A DNA stretch of 40,618 bases from Clostridiales bacterium (GCA_021202925.1 JAJQCD010000007.1:1-40618); one strand, 5' to 3'. Counted from the first letter of the stretch, positions 1 to 7,420 are shown. Numbers and translations: made by a program. The notes: generated from the letters alone by a model not told the origin.

Positions 1-286
1 GCATTTGCAGGGAACCCTGACTATATCTTTCAGTATGGGGGTTCTGAATAGTTACCCATAAAGTAATATTCTGCGGCTCTCTGGCCAGCTGTACGCCACC
101 GTTTTTACCGGCAGTTGCAATCAGCAGGCCGCTGTCAGATAATTCAAGAAACAGATTTCTGACGGTGATAGCATTGGCGCCGGTGCTTTCCGCCACCAGC
201 GTACTGGTTACGCGTTTTTTCGGCGACAGAACCGCGACGAACAGCAGGGAATGAACTGCCAATGGGAAACGTTTACTGACACGCAT
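1..286 (-). CDS. Rrf2 family transcriptional regulator (C-terminus cut by window edge)
   Basis: The first 95 codons of a minus-strand gene are present. The protein opens MRVSKRFPLAVHSLL, the usual start of Rrf2-family winged-helix regulators. A helix-turn-helix segment (about residues 30-50) and a wing with a KNGGVQLARE-type turn (about 65-75) follow, with NITLW where the family normally continues into a short helix. Beyond that the residues no longer resemble the family well, and the Cys-rich C-terminal half, if any, lies outside the window. A second in-frame ATG lies 24 nt upstream (310), but the purine-rich GGAGGAAGAAGG stretch fits ATG 286. The gene diverges from the sirtuin operon and may control it. 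Family assignment is good; ligand and targets are unknown. Confidence 0.8.
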   Translation of the reverse strand, partial: MRVSKRFPLAVHSLLFVAVLSPKKRVTSTLVAESTGANAITVRNLFLELSDSGLLIATAGKNGGVQLAREPQNITLWVTIQNPHTERYSQGSLQM

Positions 287-323
287 ATTACTACCTTCTT
301 CCTCCGACATAAGTACTGAAACG

Positions 324-352
324 AGTATAACAGATTTATCCGGAAAAATCAA
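324..352 (-). promoter_or_regulatory. Promoter of the Rrf2-type gene
   Basis: Reading the minus strand, TTGATT (352-347) and TATACT (329-324) are separated by exactly 17 bp. This is a good sigma-A type promoter about 35-40 bp upstream of the Rrf2-type start. Its -35 box lies only 9 bp from the -35 box of the divergent promoter. Confidence 0.7.
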
Positions 353-361
353 ATGTAGCTC

Positions 362-390
362 TTGACATTACTTTTATGTCGCAATATAAT
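362..390 (+). promoter_or_regulatory. Consensus sigma-A promoter of the sirtuin/PARG operon
   Basis: TTGACA (362-367) and TATAAT (385-390) are separated by 17 bp, a perfect consensus promoter. Transcription should start near 397, leaving a leader of about 160 nt before the sirtuin start codon. So strong a core promoter suggests that control acts through a repressor or the leader RNA. Confidence 0.85.
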
Positions 391-396
391 ATAGTT

Positions 397-549
397 ATTT
401 AAACGACCCATTGAAGATAATACCTTTCTTTGATGGGTTGTTGCTTTTATGCGTGAGGCTGCGCATGGCATTTTCCGGCTGTTGCCTGATAAAGCCCGTG
501 TAGCGGATGGGGGTTTGCGAGGGCTCTCCATCTGATTAGAAAATGGAGG
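397..549 (+). promoter_or_regulatory. Highly structured 5' leader with sequestered ribosome binding site
   Basis: Five hairpins can be drawn one after another. A: 404-416 with 428-440 (13 bp, some G-U pairs). B: ATGCG 449-453 with CGCAT 462-466. C: GGCA 467-470 with TGCC 483-486. D: AGCCC 493-497 with GGGCT 521-525. E: CTCCAT 526-531 with ATGGAG 543-548. B abuts C and D abuts E. Hairpin E pairs with GGAGG (545-549), the Shine-Dalgarno sequence of the sirtuin gene, so translation is probably controlled by opening it. Hairpin A is followed by a weak T-rich stretch and could act as an attenuator. I do not recognise the motif; ligand or protein control is inference. Confidence 0.5.
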
Positions 550-558
550 CAGAGTAAA

Positions 559-1296
559 ATGAAGAGCGAATACAGTCAGTTAAAAGAATATATGGATCAG
601 AGCAGGAAGACCGTTGCTGTAACAGGCGCGGGAATTTCCTATCTTTATGGCGTGAGCAGGCTGAAACAGAGCGTCGGCAGGCTGAATGCCGGACGAATCT
701 TCTCTTCTTCCTATGTCCGCAAACATCCGGAAGAGTTCTACAGGGTCATGAAGAATGCATTTCTGGACGCGACCTTTGTCAAGGGACCAGGTCCTGTTCA
801 TAAGCAACTGGCGGAGTTGGAAAAACAGGGGAAACTCTATGGCATTGTCACCCAGAACCTGGATTGTCTGCATACCATCGCCGACTCCCAGAATGTAATA
901 GAATTCCAGGGAAGCTTCCGGGACAATATCTGTACGGACTGCGGAAGTCGCTATTATGATTATCAGATCTGGAAGGAAGGACACGAACCGCGCTGTGAGA
1001 AATGCGGCGCGCCGCTGATGCCGACAGGCTTCTGCAGGGATTTTAAAACCGGGGAAGAGGTTTCGCGGGAGAGTATGAGAAAAGCCATCGCTATGATTTC
1101 TGAGGCGGATCTGGTGATTGTGATCGGCACCACCGGATTCCGCAGCAATGAATACTTAAGCCGCATGAGGACTGAGACAAAACTGGTGCAGATCAATCCG
1201 TCTGAGACGCAGTTTGACCGGATTGCTGATCTGAATATCCGGGCGGACGCTGCGGAAGTATTGGACGCTGTCATACGGATGCACACAGACGCATGA
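559..1296 (+). CDS. Sir2 family (class M-like) NAD-dependent protein, probable ADP-ribosyltransferase
   Basis: This is a 245-residue Sir2-fold protein. The NAD-binding GAGIS motif is at residues 23-27, TQNLD at 98-102, and the zinc ligands form two pairs, C125/C128 and C146/C149. A second NAD-contact region, VIGTTGF, lies further on. The position that is the catalytic His of deacylating sirtuins (HG) is Gln117 here (EFQGS). Class M sirtuins of streptococci and staphylococci are reported to lack this His, to act as protein ADP-ribosyltransferases, and to sit beside macrodomain hydrolases. The PARG-like neighbour fits that model. Deacylase activity is therefore unlikely. The start is supported by GGAGG 9 nt upstream. 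Substrate is unknown. Confidence 0.85.
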   Translation: MKSEYSQLKEYMDQSRKTVAVTGAGISYLYGVSRLKQSVGRLNAGRIFSSSYVRKHPEEFYRVMKNAFLDATFVKGPGPVHKQLAELEKQGKLYGIVTQNLDCLHTIADSQNVIEFQGSFRDNICTDCGSRYYDYQIWKEGHEPRCEKCGAPLMPTGFCRDFKTGEEVSRESMRKAIAMISEADLVIVIGTTGFRSNEYLSRMRTETKLVQINPSETQFDRIADLNIRADAAEVLDAVIRMHTDA

Positions 1297-1369
1297 GGAA
1301 TGGCGGACTTAAACATCCGTGAGGCGTGCGATGACGTATTTCACAGACTGATAGAAAGGTGGAACGGGA

Positions 1370-2416
1370 ATGCCTGATCTTAAGACAGACAGAGAATTAT
1401 CCGAAGAAGAACGCATGAAGCAGATGGCCGCACAGATGCGGGCTGCGGAATACAAAGGACTTTCCGAAGAAGAAATTCAGGAAAGAGAACGGCAGAAGGA
1501 AATGCGCCGAAAAAAGAATATTGAGATACTGGAGGATACTCTGGGAATTCTGGAAAATGGGAGTTTTGAAAAAGATGGGCAGGAAATCAAATTGCAGTTT
1601 TCCCCGGAACAAATGCGGGCAATACAGGTGTTTCTGCCGGAACAGATTGATGAACTGCGGGCAGAGGATGTAGAAAGCAAGGAAAACCGGACGCAGGCAA
1701 TCCCATCCTGCACATTTGGCTGTGAAAATATTGATGCACTGGTTCTCGCACAGAAAAGGTATCTGGAATTAAAAGAAAGTGGAGAATCTGACCCCAGAGT
1801 TTTAGTCCTGAATCTGGCAAGCTCCACGCATCCCGGCGGTCAGACCAGAAAGGGCGCCAGCGCACAGGAAGAAGATCTCTGCCGCAGGACATCTCTTCTG
1901 CCTTCTCTGGAGAGTGACGAAGCAAAGAACTATTATGCTTACAACAATGCGCGGAAGACACATATGGGCTCGGACGGCGTGATGATTTCTTCCTGTGTGG
2001 AGGTCATCAAGGATGCTGCCTCCGAGACACTTTCTGAGCCATTTCCGATTTCCGTTATGAGCTGCGCAGCGCCAATGATTCGCCTGGGACTGGAAGGAAT
2101 GTCGCAGGAGGAGTATGAGAGGATGCTGTACCGACGCATTCAGGGAATGCTTCTGGTTGCGGCATCGCAGAATTATCGTCACCTGATTCTGGGCGCCTTC
2201 GGCTGCGGTGTGTTCGGGAATGATGCGGCTATTGTTTCCAATCTGTTTTATCGCGCAATACAGAACGTTTCCTATGATGGCAAAGGGAGCGATCAGCTGT
2301 TTGGTTCCATTGATTTTGCTGTGCTCTGCCGCCCGGGAAAGGATTACAACTACAGAGAATTCTGCAGAAATTTCTCACAGGAGGAAGGCTCCTGCACTGC
2401 CGGGAGTGTTGAATAA
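1370..2416 (+). CDS. TIGR02452 family (bacterial PARG-like, DUF2263) ADP-ribose glycohydrolase
   Basis: A 348-residue protein. The first 60 or so residues are rich in Glu, Lys and Arg and probably form a helix. The macrodomain-type PARG fold follows, with NLASSTHPGG leading into the catalytic QEE signature at residues 166-168 and the CRRTSL segment. Phenylalanine- and glycine-rich turns of the phosphate loop (GAFGCGVFGND) lie near residue 280. In classical PARGs the loop before QEE reads GGG; here it is PGGQ, so the third Gly is lost. The expected role is removal of poly- or mono-ADP-ribose, counteracting the upstream sirtuin. It begins 73 bp after the sirtuin stop, behind a GGTGGAACGGG ribosome-binding region. 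Confidence 0.8.
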   Translation: MPDLKTDRELSEEERMKQMAAQMRAAEYKGLSEEEIQERERQKEMRRKKNIEILEDTLGILENGSFEKDGQEIKLQFSPEQMRAIQVFLPEQIDELRAEDVESKENRTQAIPSCTFGCENIDALVLAQKRYLELKESGESDPRVLVLNLASSTHPGGQTRKGASAQEEDLCRRTSLLPSLESDEAKNYYAYNNARKTHMGSDGVMISSCVEVIKDAASETLSEPFPISVMSCAAPMIRLGLEGMSQEEYERMLYRRIQGMLLVAASQNYRHLILGAFGCGVFGNDAAIVSNLFYRAIQNVSYDGKGSDQLFGSIDFAVLCRPGKDYNYREFCRNFSQEEGSCTAGSVE

Positions 2417-2417
2417 A

Positions 2418-2717
2418 ATGTGGATTCGTATTTTGAAAGCCTGGCTCAAATGGCGAAAGGACTGGGACTCGTTGTGCAATCGCTGCGGGAAGTGCTGTTA
2501 TGCCCGCTCTGTCTGGGCAAAGGATCGCGTGTCGATTCACTATGACAGGCCCTGTGAAAATCTGGATGAAGAAACACATCTGTGCAGAGTTTATGAAGAT
2601 CGTTTCCGCAAATGTAATCATTGCGGAAAGGTGAATCTGTACACAGCGCTGTTTAACCCTACACTGCCCAATGACTGTGCGTACAGACGGACATTCCGCT
2701 TATGGGATAAAGAGTAA
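2418..2717 (+). CDS. YkgJ-like CxxCxxxC-cluster protein
   Basis: A 99-residue Cys-rich protein. LCNRCGKCC at residues 19-27, then a Cys in the PCENLD segment, LCRVYEDR and KCNHC reproduce the pattern of the YkgJ/zinc- or iron-sulfur-cluster family (UPF0153). It starts 2 bp after the PARG stop codon, so the two are almost certainly co-translated. The molecular function of the family is not established; metal binding is the reasonable inference. An in-frame open region extends upstream to 2208 inside the PARG gene, but similarity begins only at the ATG at 2418. Confidence 0.75.
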   Translation: MWIRILKAWLKWRKDWDSLCNRCGKCCYARSVWAKDRVSIHYDRPCENLDEETHLCRVYEDRFRKCNHCGKVNLYTALFNPTLPNDCAYRRTFRLWDKE

Positions 2718-2772
2718 AACGGGAAAGCCTTGTAACGGCCGATATGGCCGGGAACCTGTAAAGAGGGATAGT

Positions 2773-3009
2773 ATGCGGATAAAAAAGAAACACATGGTGG
2801 TTACATTTCGGACAACGACGGACGCCATGGCATTTGAGAATTTTTGCAACAAAAACCAGATTCCCGGAAGGCTGATTCCGGTGCCGGGGGAGATTTCAGC
2901 GGGCTGTGGCCTGGCATGGAAATGTCTGCCGGAGGATATGGATTTGGTCTATCTGATTCTGGAAAAAAACGGAGTTTTATGTGAACGAATAACGGAACTG
3001 TTATTATAA
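2773..3009 (+). CDS. DUF3343 family protein (putative Se/S carrier-like)
   Basis: A 78-residue protein starting at the ATG at 2773 behind GAGGG. It has the compact DUF3343 layout: a beta-alpha start (MVVTFRTTTDAMAFEN), a GRLIPVPGEISAGCGLAWK core with the conserved Cys in the SAGCGLA motif, and a short C-terminal helix. DUF3343 proteins occur next to yedF and other selenium-metabolism genes in Clostridia and are suspected Se or S carriers; this is family context, not proven. Here it lies at the end of the sirtuin/PARG operon and about 1.6 kb before yedF, so it bridges the two gene sets. A terminator-like hairpin follows. Confidence 0.75.
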   Translation: MRIKKKHMVVTFRTTTDAMAFENFCNKNQIPGRLIPVPGEISAGCGLAWKCLPEDMDLVYLILEKNGVLCERITELLL

Positions 3010-3325
3010 GGGCGTGCCTGAAAAAATTAAACTCCGGGCAAAAGAAAATGAGAAAAATTTCAAAACAGTCGATTATGCTGTGCTTGTCATGGATCTTAGC
3101 AAAATAGAGACGTTTTGTTTCTATGTGGTTTGGAACCCGTAGATGCAAAACGTCTTTTTTGCGTTGTGGCATTGCATTGTGACGACATTCTTTTGGAACG
3201 ATTGACTATTCCATTTACGAAGAAAAAAATCAACGGAAGCATTGTTACGGTATTCAAAAATGAAAAATGGGTGTATGATAAAGAAGAAATTCATTTGATC
3301 GCGGAACCGATGGAGGGATGAGATT
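3010..3325. other. AT-rich gap between DUF3343 and dpaL, no convincing gene
   Basis: This 316-bp stretch is clearly more A/T-rich than its neighbours. It holds a terminator-like hairpin (3108-3160). Downstream, an open frame ending at 3321 reads ..NGSIVTVFKNEKWVYDKEEIHLIAEPMEG and overlaps the dpaL ribosome binding site. It has no recognisable family. The stretch may be a degraded gene remnant or simply a leader for dpaL. No clear -35/-10 pair was found. Confidence 0.4.
3108..3160 (+). terminator. Intrinsic terminator or attenuator upstream of dpaL
   Basis: AGACGTTTTG (3108-3117) pairs perfectly with CAAAACGTCT (3146-3155) and is followed by T3155-3160. The loop folds further (CTATG/CGTAG and GGTT/AACC around TGG), giving one long interrupted hairpin. 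It would end the sirtuin/PARG/DUF3343 transcript, or attenuate readthrough into dpaL. Confidence 0.65.
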
Positions 3326-4531
3326 ATGAAGGAATATTTGAAACTATATAGAAATCAGAGAAAAAATGACAGGTGTGATGTTGCGTTTCTGTCAGAACAG
3401 GAAGCGGAACATGTCAAAAGCTATCATGAAAGTTTTCCGCCTTACAGGGAAACTCCGCTTGTGGAACTGAGACATCTGTCTGAGAGACTTGGAGTCCGGG
3501 ATTTCTTTGTCAAAGATGAATCCAGTCGTTTTGGACTGAATGCATTTAAAGTACTGGGAGGTTCTTATGCAATCGGAAAACACCTGGCAGCCGCATTGGG
3601 ATTCGCTGAAGAGGATCTGTCCTATCAGACGATAACCTCGTCAGAATGCAGGGAAAAGTCGAGAAATATAACCTTTATCAGCACAACGGATGGGAACCAC
3701 GGAAGAGGAGTTGCCTGGACGGCACACCAGCTTGGCTGCAATTGTATCATACATATGCCGGCGGGCTCTGCTTCTGAACGCCTGGAAAATATCCGCAGGG
3801 AGGGTGCCTGTGCGGATATTACGGCCTATAATTATGATGATTCCGTGCGTATGTCAGCCAGGGAAGCGGAAGAAAATGGATATGTCATGGTGCAGGATAC
3901 GGCCTGGGAGGGCTACGAGGATATTCCGCGATGGATCATGCAGGGCTATCTGACGATGGCATATGAGGCATACCGGCAATTGCAGCGAAAAGGAATGCGC
4001 CCGACACATATTTTTGTACAGGCAGGGGTCGGTTCCCTTGCGGGTGCTGTAACGGGATTCTTTCGCAATGTTTATCCGCAGGATACGCCGGTGATTACGA
4101 TTGTGGAGCCAAATGAAGCGGATTGCATTTATCGTACCGCGAGCGCGGATGACGGAGAACTTCATGCGGTAACGGGCAGGATGAAAACAATGATGGCGGG
4201 GCTGGCCTGCGGAGAGCCATGTACCATCGCCTGGCCGATCCTGTCCGCTTATGCCGATTATTTTGTATCCTGTCCCGATTATATCAGCGCGAAAGGAATG
4301 CGTGTATTATCCAGCCCGCTCGAAGAAGACGCACGGGTTGTGTCGGGAGAGAGTGGAGCCGTTGGCGTTGGTCTTGCGGCGGAAATTCTGCAGAACGAGA
4401 AGCTGGCAGAGATAAAAAAAGAACTCAGATTGGACGAAAAATCGATTATTCTTTGTTTCAGTACGGAAGGGGCGACGGATAAGAAGAATTATTATGATAT
4501 TGTCTGGGACGGATTGGAGCCGAGCTGTTGA
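3326..4531 (+). CDS. dpaL: Diaminopropionate ammonia-lyase
   Basis: A 401-residue fold-type II PLP enzyme that converts 2,3-diaminopropionate to pyruvate and two ammonia in the cytoplasm. The PLP lysine is K75 in RFGLNAFKVLGGSYA, the standard context for this enzyme (YgeX in E. coli). TTDGNHGRGVAW (from about residue 120) contains the phosphate and substrate loop with Asp122, a likely counterpart of a catalytic Asp. VQAGVGSLAG is the glycine loop and FSTEGATDKKNY closes the protein. Length is normal. The ribosome binding site GGAGGG lies 10 nt upstream. In enterobacteria ygeX belongs to the selenium-associated purine cluster, and here it is followed by yedF and xdhC, so the same linkage is kept. 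Confidence 0.9.
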   Translation: MKEYLKLYRNQRKNDRCDVAFLSEQEAEHVKSYHESFPPYRETPLVELRHLSERLGVRDFFVKDESSRFGLNAFKVLGGSYAIGKHLAAALGFAEEDLSYQTITSSECREKSRNITFISTTDGNHGRGVAWTAHQLGCNCIIHMPAGSASERLENIRREGACADITAYNYDDSVRMSAREAEENGYVMVQDTAWEGYEDIPRWIMQGYLTMAYEAYRQLQRKGMRPTHIFVQAGVGSLAGAVTGFFRNVYPQDTPVITIVEPNEADCIYRTASADDGELHAVTGRMKTMMAGLACGEPCTIAWPILSAYADYFVSCPDYISAKGMRVLSSPLEEDARVVSGESGAVGVGLAAEILQNEKLAEIKKELRLDEKSIILCFSTEGATDKKNYYDIVWDGLEPSC

Positions 4532-4588
4532 CAGACAGACGGGCTGAGCGCTGTGGAAACCATGCGGAGAAAGAGAGGAAGGAAACAG

Positions 4589-5236
4589 ATGATTCAGGTA
4601 AATGCGATAGGCGATACCTGCCCGATCCCGGTGATTAAGACCAAGAAGGCGATTGAAGGGCTGGGTGGTTCTGGCGTGGTAAAAACGCTGGTGGATAATG
4701 AGATTGCCGTTCAGAACCTGGCCAAGATGGCAAAGCAAAAGGGATACGGCGTCCAATCGGAGAAGCTTTCGGAAGGGAAGTATGAGGTGACGATGCTGGT
4801 CGGTGTGGCCGATGATGCTGCGGAATCCACAACGCAGGAGAGCGCCGCGACCGGTGAAGAATGCGGGGAGCAGACGTCATGCATGCCGGATGGCAGACGG
4901 AAGGATACCGTGGTTGTCATTTCCTCGGATCGCATGGGAGAGGGAGATGACGAACTGGGGAAGGTACTGATGAAGGGATTTATTTATGCGTTGACGGAAC
5001 AGGAACAGCTGCCTCAGACGATGCTTTTCTATAATGGCGGCGCGAAGCTGACCTGCGAGGAGTCGCCGACGTTGGAAGATTTGAAATCCCTGGAGGCACA
5101 GGGCGTCGAGATCCTGATCTGTGGAACCTGTCTGAATTACTATGGGCTGACAGAGCGGCTGCAGGTGGGAAGTGTATCCAATATGTATGCGATTGCGGAA
5201 AAGCTCACACAGGCCGGACATATTATAAAGCCGTGA
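4589..5236 (+). CDS. yedF: YedF, sulfurtransferase-like selenium metabolism protein
   Basis: A 215-residue two-domain protein. The N-terminal TusA/SirA-like domain carries the CPIP motif (C11-P14). From about residue 105 a DsrE-like domain begins (VVVISSDRMGEGDDELGK) and ends in a NMYAIAEKLTQAGHII helix, with a CGTC segment in between. This fusion is the layout of TIGR03527 YedF, found in selenium-utilising bacteria; a role in passing Se or S to molybdenum hydroxylases is inferred from family context. The start is the ATG at 4589 behind AGAGAGGAAGG; an in-frame GTG at 4553 is less likely. It begins 57 bp after dpaL and 11 bp before xdhC. Confidence 0.85.
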   Translation: MIQVNAIGDTCPIPVIKTKKAIEGLGGSGVVKTLVDNEIAVQNLAKMAKQKGYGVQSEKLSEGKYEVTMLVGVADDAAESTTQESAATGEECGEQTSCMPDGRRKDTVVVISSDRMGEGDDELGKVLMKGFIYALTEQEQLPQTMLFYNGGAKLTCEESPTLEDLKSLEAQGVEILICGTCLNYYGLTERLQVGSVSNMYAIAEKLTQAGHIIKP

Positions 5237-5247
5237 GCAGGAGGTGA

Positions 5248-6225
5248 GTGGCGGATATGCAGGAAATGTTTCAGATATTAGAGAAACGGATCAATGCGGG
5301 CGAGGACGGGATGCTGATTGCAGTCATAGAGAAGAGCGGCTCGGCTCCGCGTCAGGCGGGTGCGTACATGCTTGTCGGTCAGAACGGAAGACTGTGGGGC
5401 ACCATTGGCGGAGGCAATCTTGAATATCAGGCGACCGTCCGTGGAATTAACCTGCTTCAGGAGAAGAGAAGCGAGGTCAGGGAGTATTATCTCGGAGCGG
5501 AGAAATCTGCGGAGCTGGGGATGATCTGCGGCGGAGACGTCCGGGTTTTATTTTATTACATGGACGCATCGGATGAAGATGTGCAGAATTTTGTCGAGCA
5601 GGGAAGCCTGGCCGGGAGAGAACAGGAACCGTACTGGCTGCTGCTTCCTTTGGAGGAAGGGCCTGCGGTCGTTTTAAGAGAATGCAGGGAGGCGCAGAAC
5701 CGGCGGCAAATCGAGTGGAATGGACTGCCATATTATGCGGAGCGGTTTTCTGATGATGGAAAGGTCTATATTTTTGGCGGCGGGCATCTGACGCAGGAGA
5801 CCGTGCCGGTGCTGAGCCATCTGGGATTCCGCTGCGTGGTGATTGATGACCGGGAGGAATTCACACAGCCGGAGCTGTTTCCCGGGGCAGAAGCCGTGTT
5901 ACAGTCGGATTTCCGGAACCTTTTCTCCCTTCTTGATGTGCAGAAGGAGGATTACATTGCGGTGATGACGCGAGGGCATCTCTGTGATACGGAGGCGGAG
6001 CGGTTTGCGCTGCGGACACCAGCCTGTTATGTGGGCGTGGTGGGAAGCAGGAAAAAGACGCAGATTGTCCGCCGGAAACTGATGGAAGAGGGCTTTTCAG
6101 AGGAGGAGCTGGATCGGGTCGTCACGCCGATCGGACTGGATATTCAGGCGGAAACACCGGCGGAAATCGCAATCAGCATCGCTGCGCAGCTGATCCAGGT
6201 GCGTGCGGCAAAACAGAAGCGGTAG
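5248..6225 (+). CDS. XdhC family molybdenum hydroxylase maturation protein
   Basis: A 325-residue XdhC/CoxI-family protein, predicted to bind the molybdenum cofactor, help its sulfuration and deliver it to xanthine dehydrogenase-like enzymes. The N-terminal domain has the family GSAPRQAGAYMLV and GTIGGGNLE motifs and a conserved Cys in ELGMICGGDVRV. A Rossmann domain starts with VYIFGGGHLTQ at about residue 175, followed by MTRGHLCD and YVGVVGSRKK, and ends at PIGLDIQAETPAEIAISI. The start is uncertain: GTG 5248 lies only 3 nt after AGGAGG, while ATG 5257 lies 12 nt after it and gives the more usual N-terminus. No target hydrolase is in the window. Confidence 0.85.
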   Translation: MADMQEMFQILEKRINAGEDGMLIAVIEKSGSAPRQAGAYMLVGQNGRLWGTIGGGNLEYQATVRGINLLQEKRSEVREYYLGAEKSAELGMICGGDVRVLFYYMDASDEDVQNFVEQGSLAGREQEPYWLLLPLEEGPAVVLRECREAQNRRQIEWNGLPYYAERFSDDGKVYIFGGGHLTQETVPVLSHLGFRCVVIDDREEFTQPELFPGAEAVLQSDFRNLFSLLDVQKEDYIAVMTRGHLCDTEAERFALRTPACYVGVVGSRKKTQIVRRKLMEEGFSEEELDRVVTPIGLDIQAETPAEIAISIAAQLIQVRAAKQKR

Positions 6226-6269
6226 CCGTATCGGGCAGACGGCTTGCGGAAGAGACGGAGGATGACGGT

Positions 6270-7418
6270 ATGATTTATCTGGATAATGCCGCAACTACAT
6301 TGAAAAAACCGTCGTGTGTCATCGATGCGGTGACGCGGGCCATGACGACGATTGGAAATGCGGAGCGGGGCGCGCACGGGAGCTCCCTTGGCGCGTCCAG
6401 AATGATTTATCAGACGCGTGCGAAAATTGCGGATTTCTTCGGATGTGAGCGGGCGGATCATGTCATCTTTACGTCCAATGCAACAGAAGCCCTGAATATT
6501 GCGATCTGCGGGGCGATTCCGAATGGAGCGCATGTCATTTCGACGGATCTGGAGCACAATTCGGTGCTGCGTCCGCTTTATTATCTGGAAAGGGAACGAG
6601 ACGTATCGCTTTCTTTCCTTGCGGCCGATGACAAAGGAAATGTAGAATTGGGGAATTTGGAATCATGGATTCGTCCCGGCACGAAAGCGATCGTCTGCAC
6701 GCATGCGTCGAATCTGACGGGGCATGTGCTGGATCTGGAATTCATCGGCGCTATTGCCAGAAAGCATGGTCTGCTGTTCATCGTGGATGCGTCTCAGACA
6801 GCGGGAGAATTTCCAATCGATATGGAGCAAATGCAGATCGATATTCTCTGTTTTACGGGACATAAGGGACTGATGGGTCCGCAGGGGACCGGCGGCCTTT
6901 GTATCCGGCAGGGGGTGGAAATCCGGCCCTGGAAACGCGGCGGTTCCGGAATCCATTCTTACGAGAAGGATCAGCCCGAACCGTATCCCACGCGGCTGGA
7001 GGCGGAGACCCTGAATGCACACGGGATTGCCGGATTATCTGCGGCGATTGATTATATCAGGGACGTGGGCCTGGATGCAATCCGGCAGAGAGAGACGGCG
7101 CTGGCGTGCCAATTCTATGAGGCGCTTCGCGGTACGGAAGGGATTGCATTTTATGGGGATTGTGACGACCGCTCACATGCGGCGATTGTCTCGCTCAATG
7201 TCAGAGATTACGATTCTTCTTATGTGGCGGATATTCTGTCAGAGGATTATGAAATTGCGGTCCGGGCGGGCGCACACTGTGCCCCACGGATGCATCAGGC
7301 GTTGCATACGGTAAAACAGGGAGCGGTTCGCTTCAGCTTTGGATGGTTTAATACGGAAGAAGAAGTGGAGACGGCAGCAGAGGCAGTGAAAGAAATTGCT
7401 GCCGCCGATGGAGAATAG
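6270..7418 (+). CDS. Class V aminotransferase / cysteine desulfurase family protein (Se-Mo hydroxylase cluster type)
   Basis: A 382-residue PLP enzyme opening MIYLDNAATT, the hallmark of the NifS/SufS superfamily. The PLP lysine is K199 in CFTGHKGLMGPQG. The C-terminal region has RAGAHCAPRMHQ with Cys337, the persulfide or perselenide cysteine position, then VRFSFGWFNTEEEV. It matches the cysteine desulfurase-like subfamily that co-occurs with XdhC, YedF and SelD in selenium-dependent molybdenum hydroxylase clusters, so it probably mobilises sulfur or selenium for the Mo cofactor. It follows xdhC by 44 bp and is the last gene before a bidirectional terminator. Confidence 0.85.
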   Translation: MIYLDNAATTLKKPSCVIDAVTRAMTTIGNAERGAHGSSLGASRMIYQTRAKIADFFGCERADHVIFTSNATEALNIAICGAIPNGAHVISTDLEHNSVLRPLYYLERERDVSLSFLAADDKGNVELGNLESWIRPGTKAIVCTHASNLTGHVLDLEFIGAIARKHGLLFIVDASQTAGEFPIDMEQMQIDILCFTGHKGLMGPQGTGGLCIRQGVEIRPWKRGGSGIHSYEKDQPEPYPTRLEAETLNAHGIAGLSAAIDYIRDVGLDAIRQRETALACQFYEALRGTEGIAFYGDCDDRSHAAIVSLNVRDYDSSYVADILSEDYEIAVRAGAHCAPRMHQALHTVKQGAVRFSFGWFNTEEEVETAAEAVKEIAAADGE

Positions 7419-7420
7419 AA

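Noticed and set aside
454-525. Resemblance to a TPP riboswitch (CTGAT... GTAGCGGA pattern)
   Set aside because: The obligatory CTGAGA element is missing and the genes are unrelated to thiamine.
2208-2417. Upstream extension of the YkgJ-like frame into the PARG gene
   Set aside because: The region encodes the conserved end of PARG in another frame; Cys-cluster similarity starts only after 2418.
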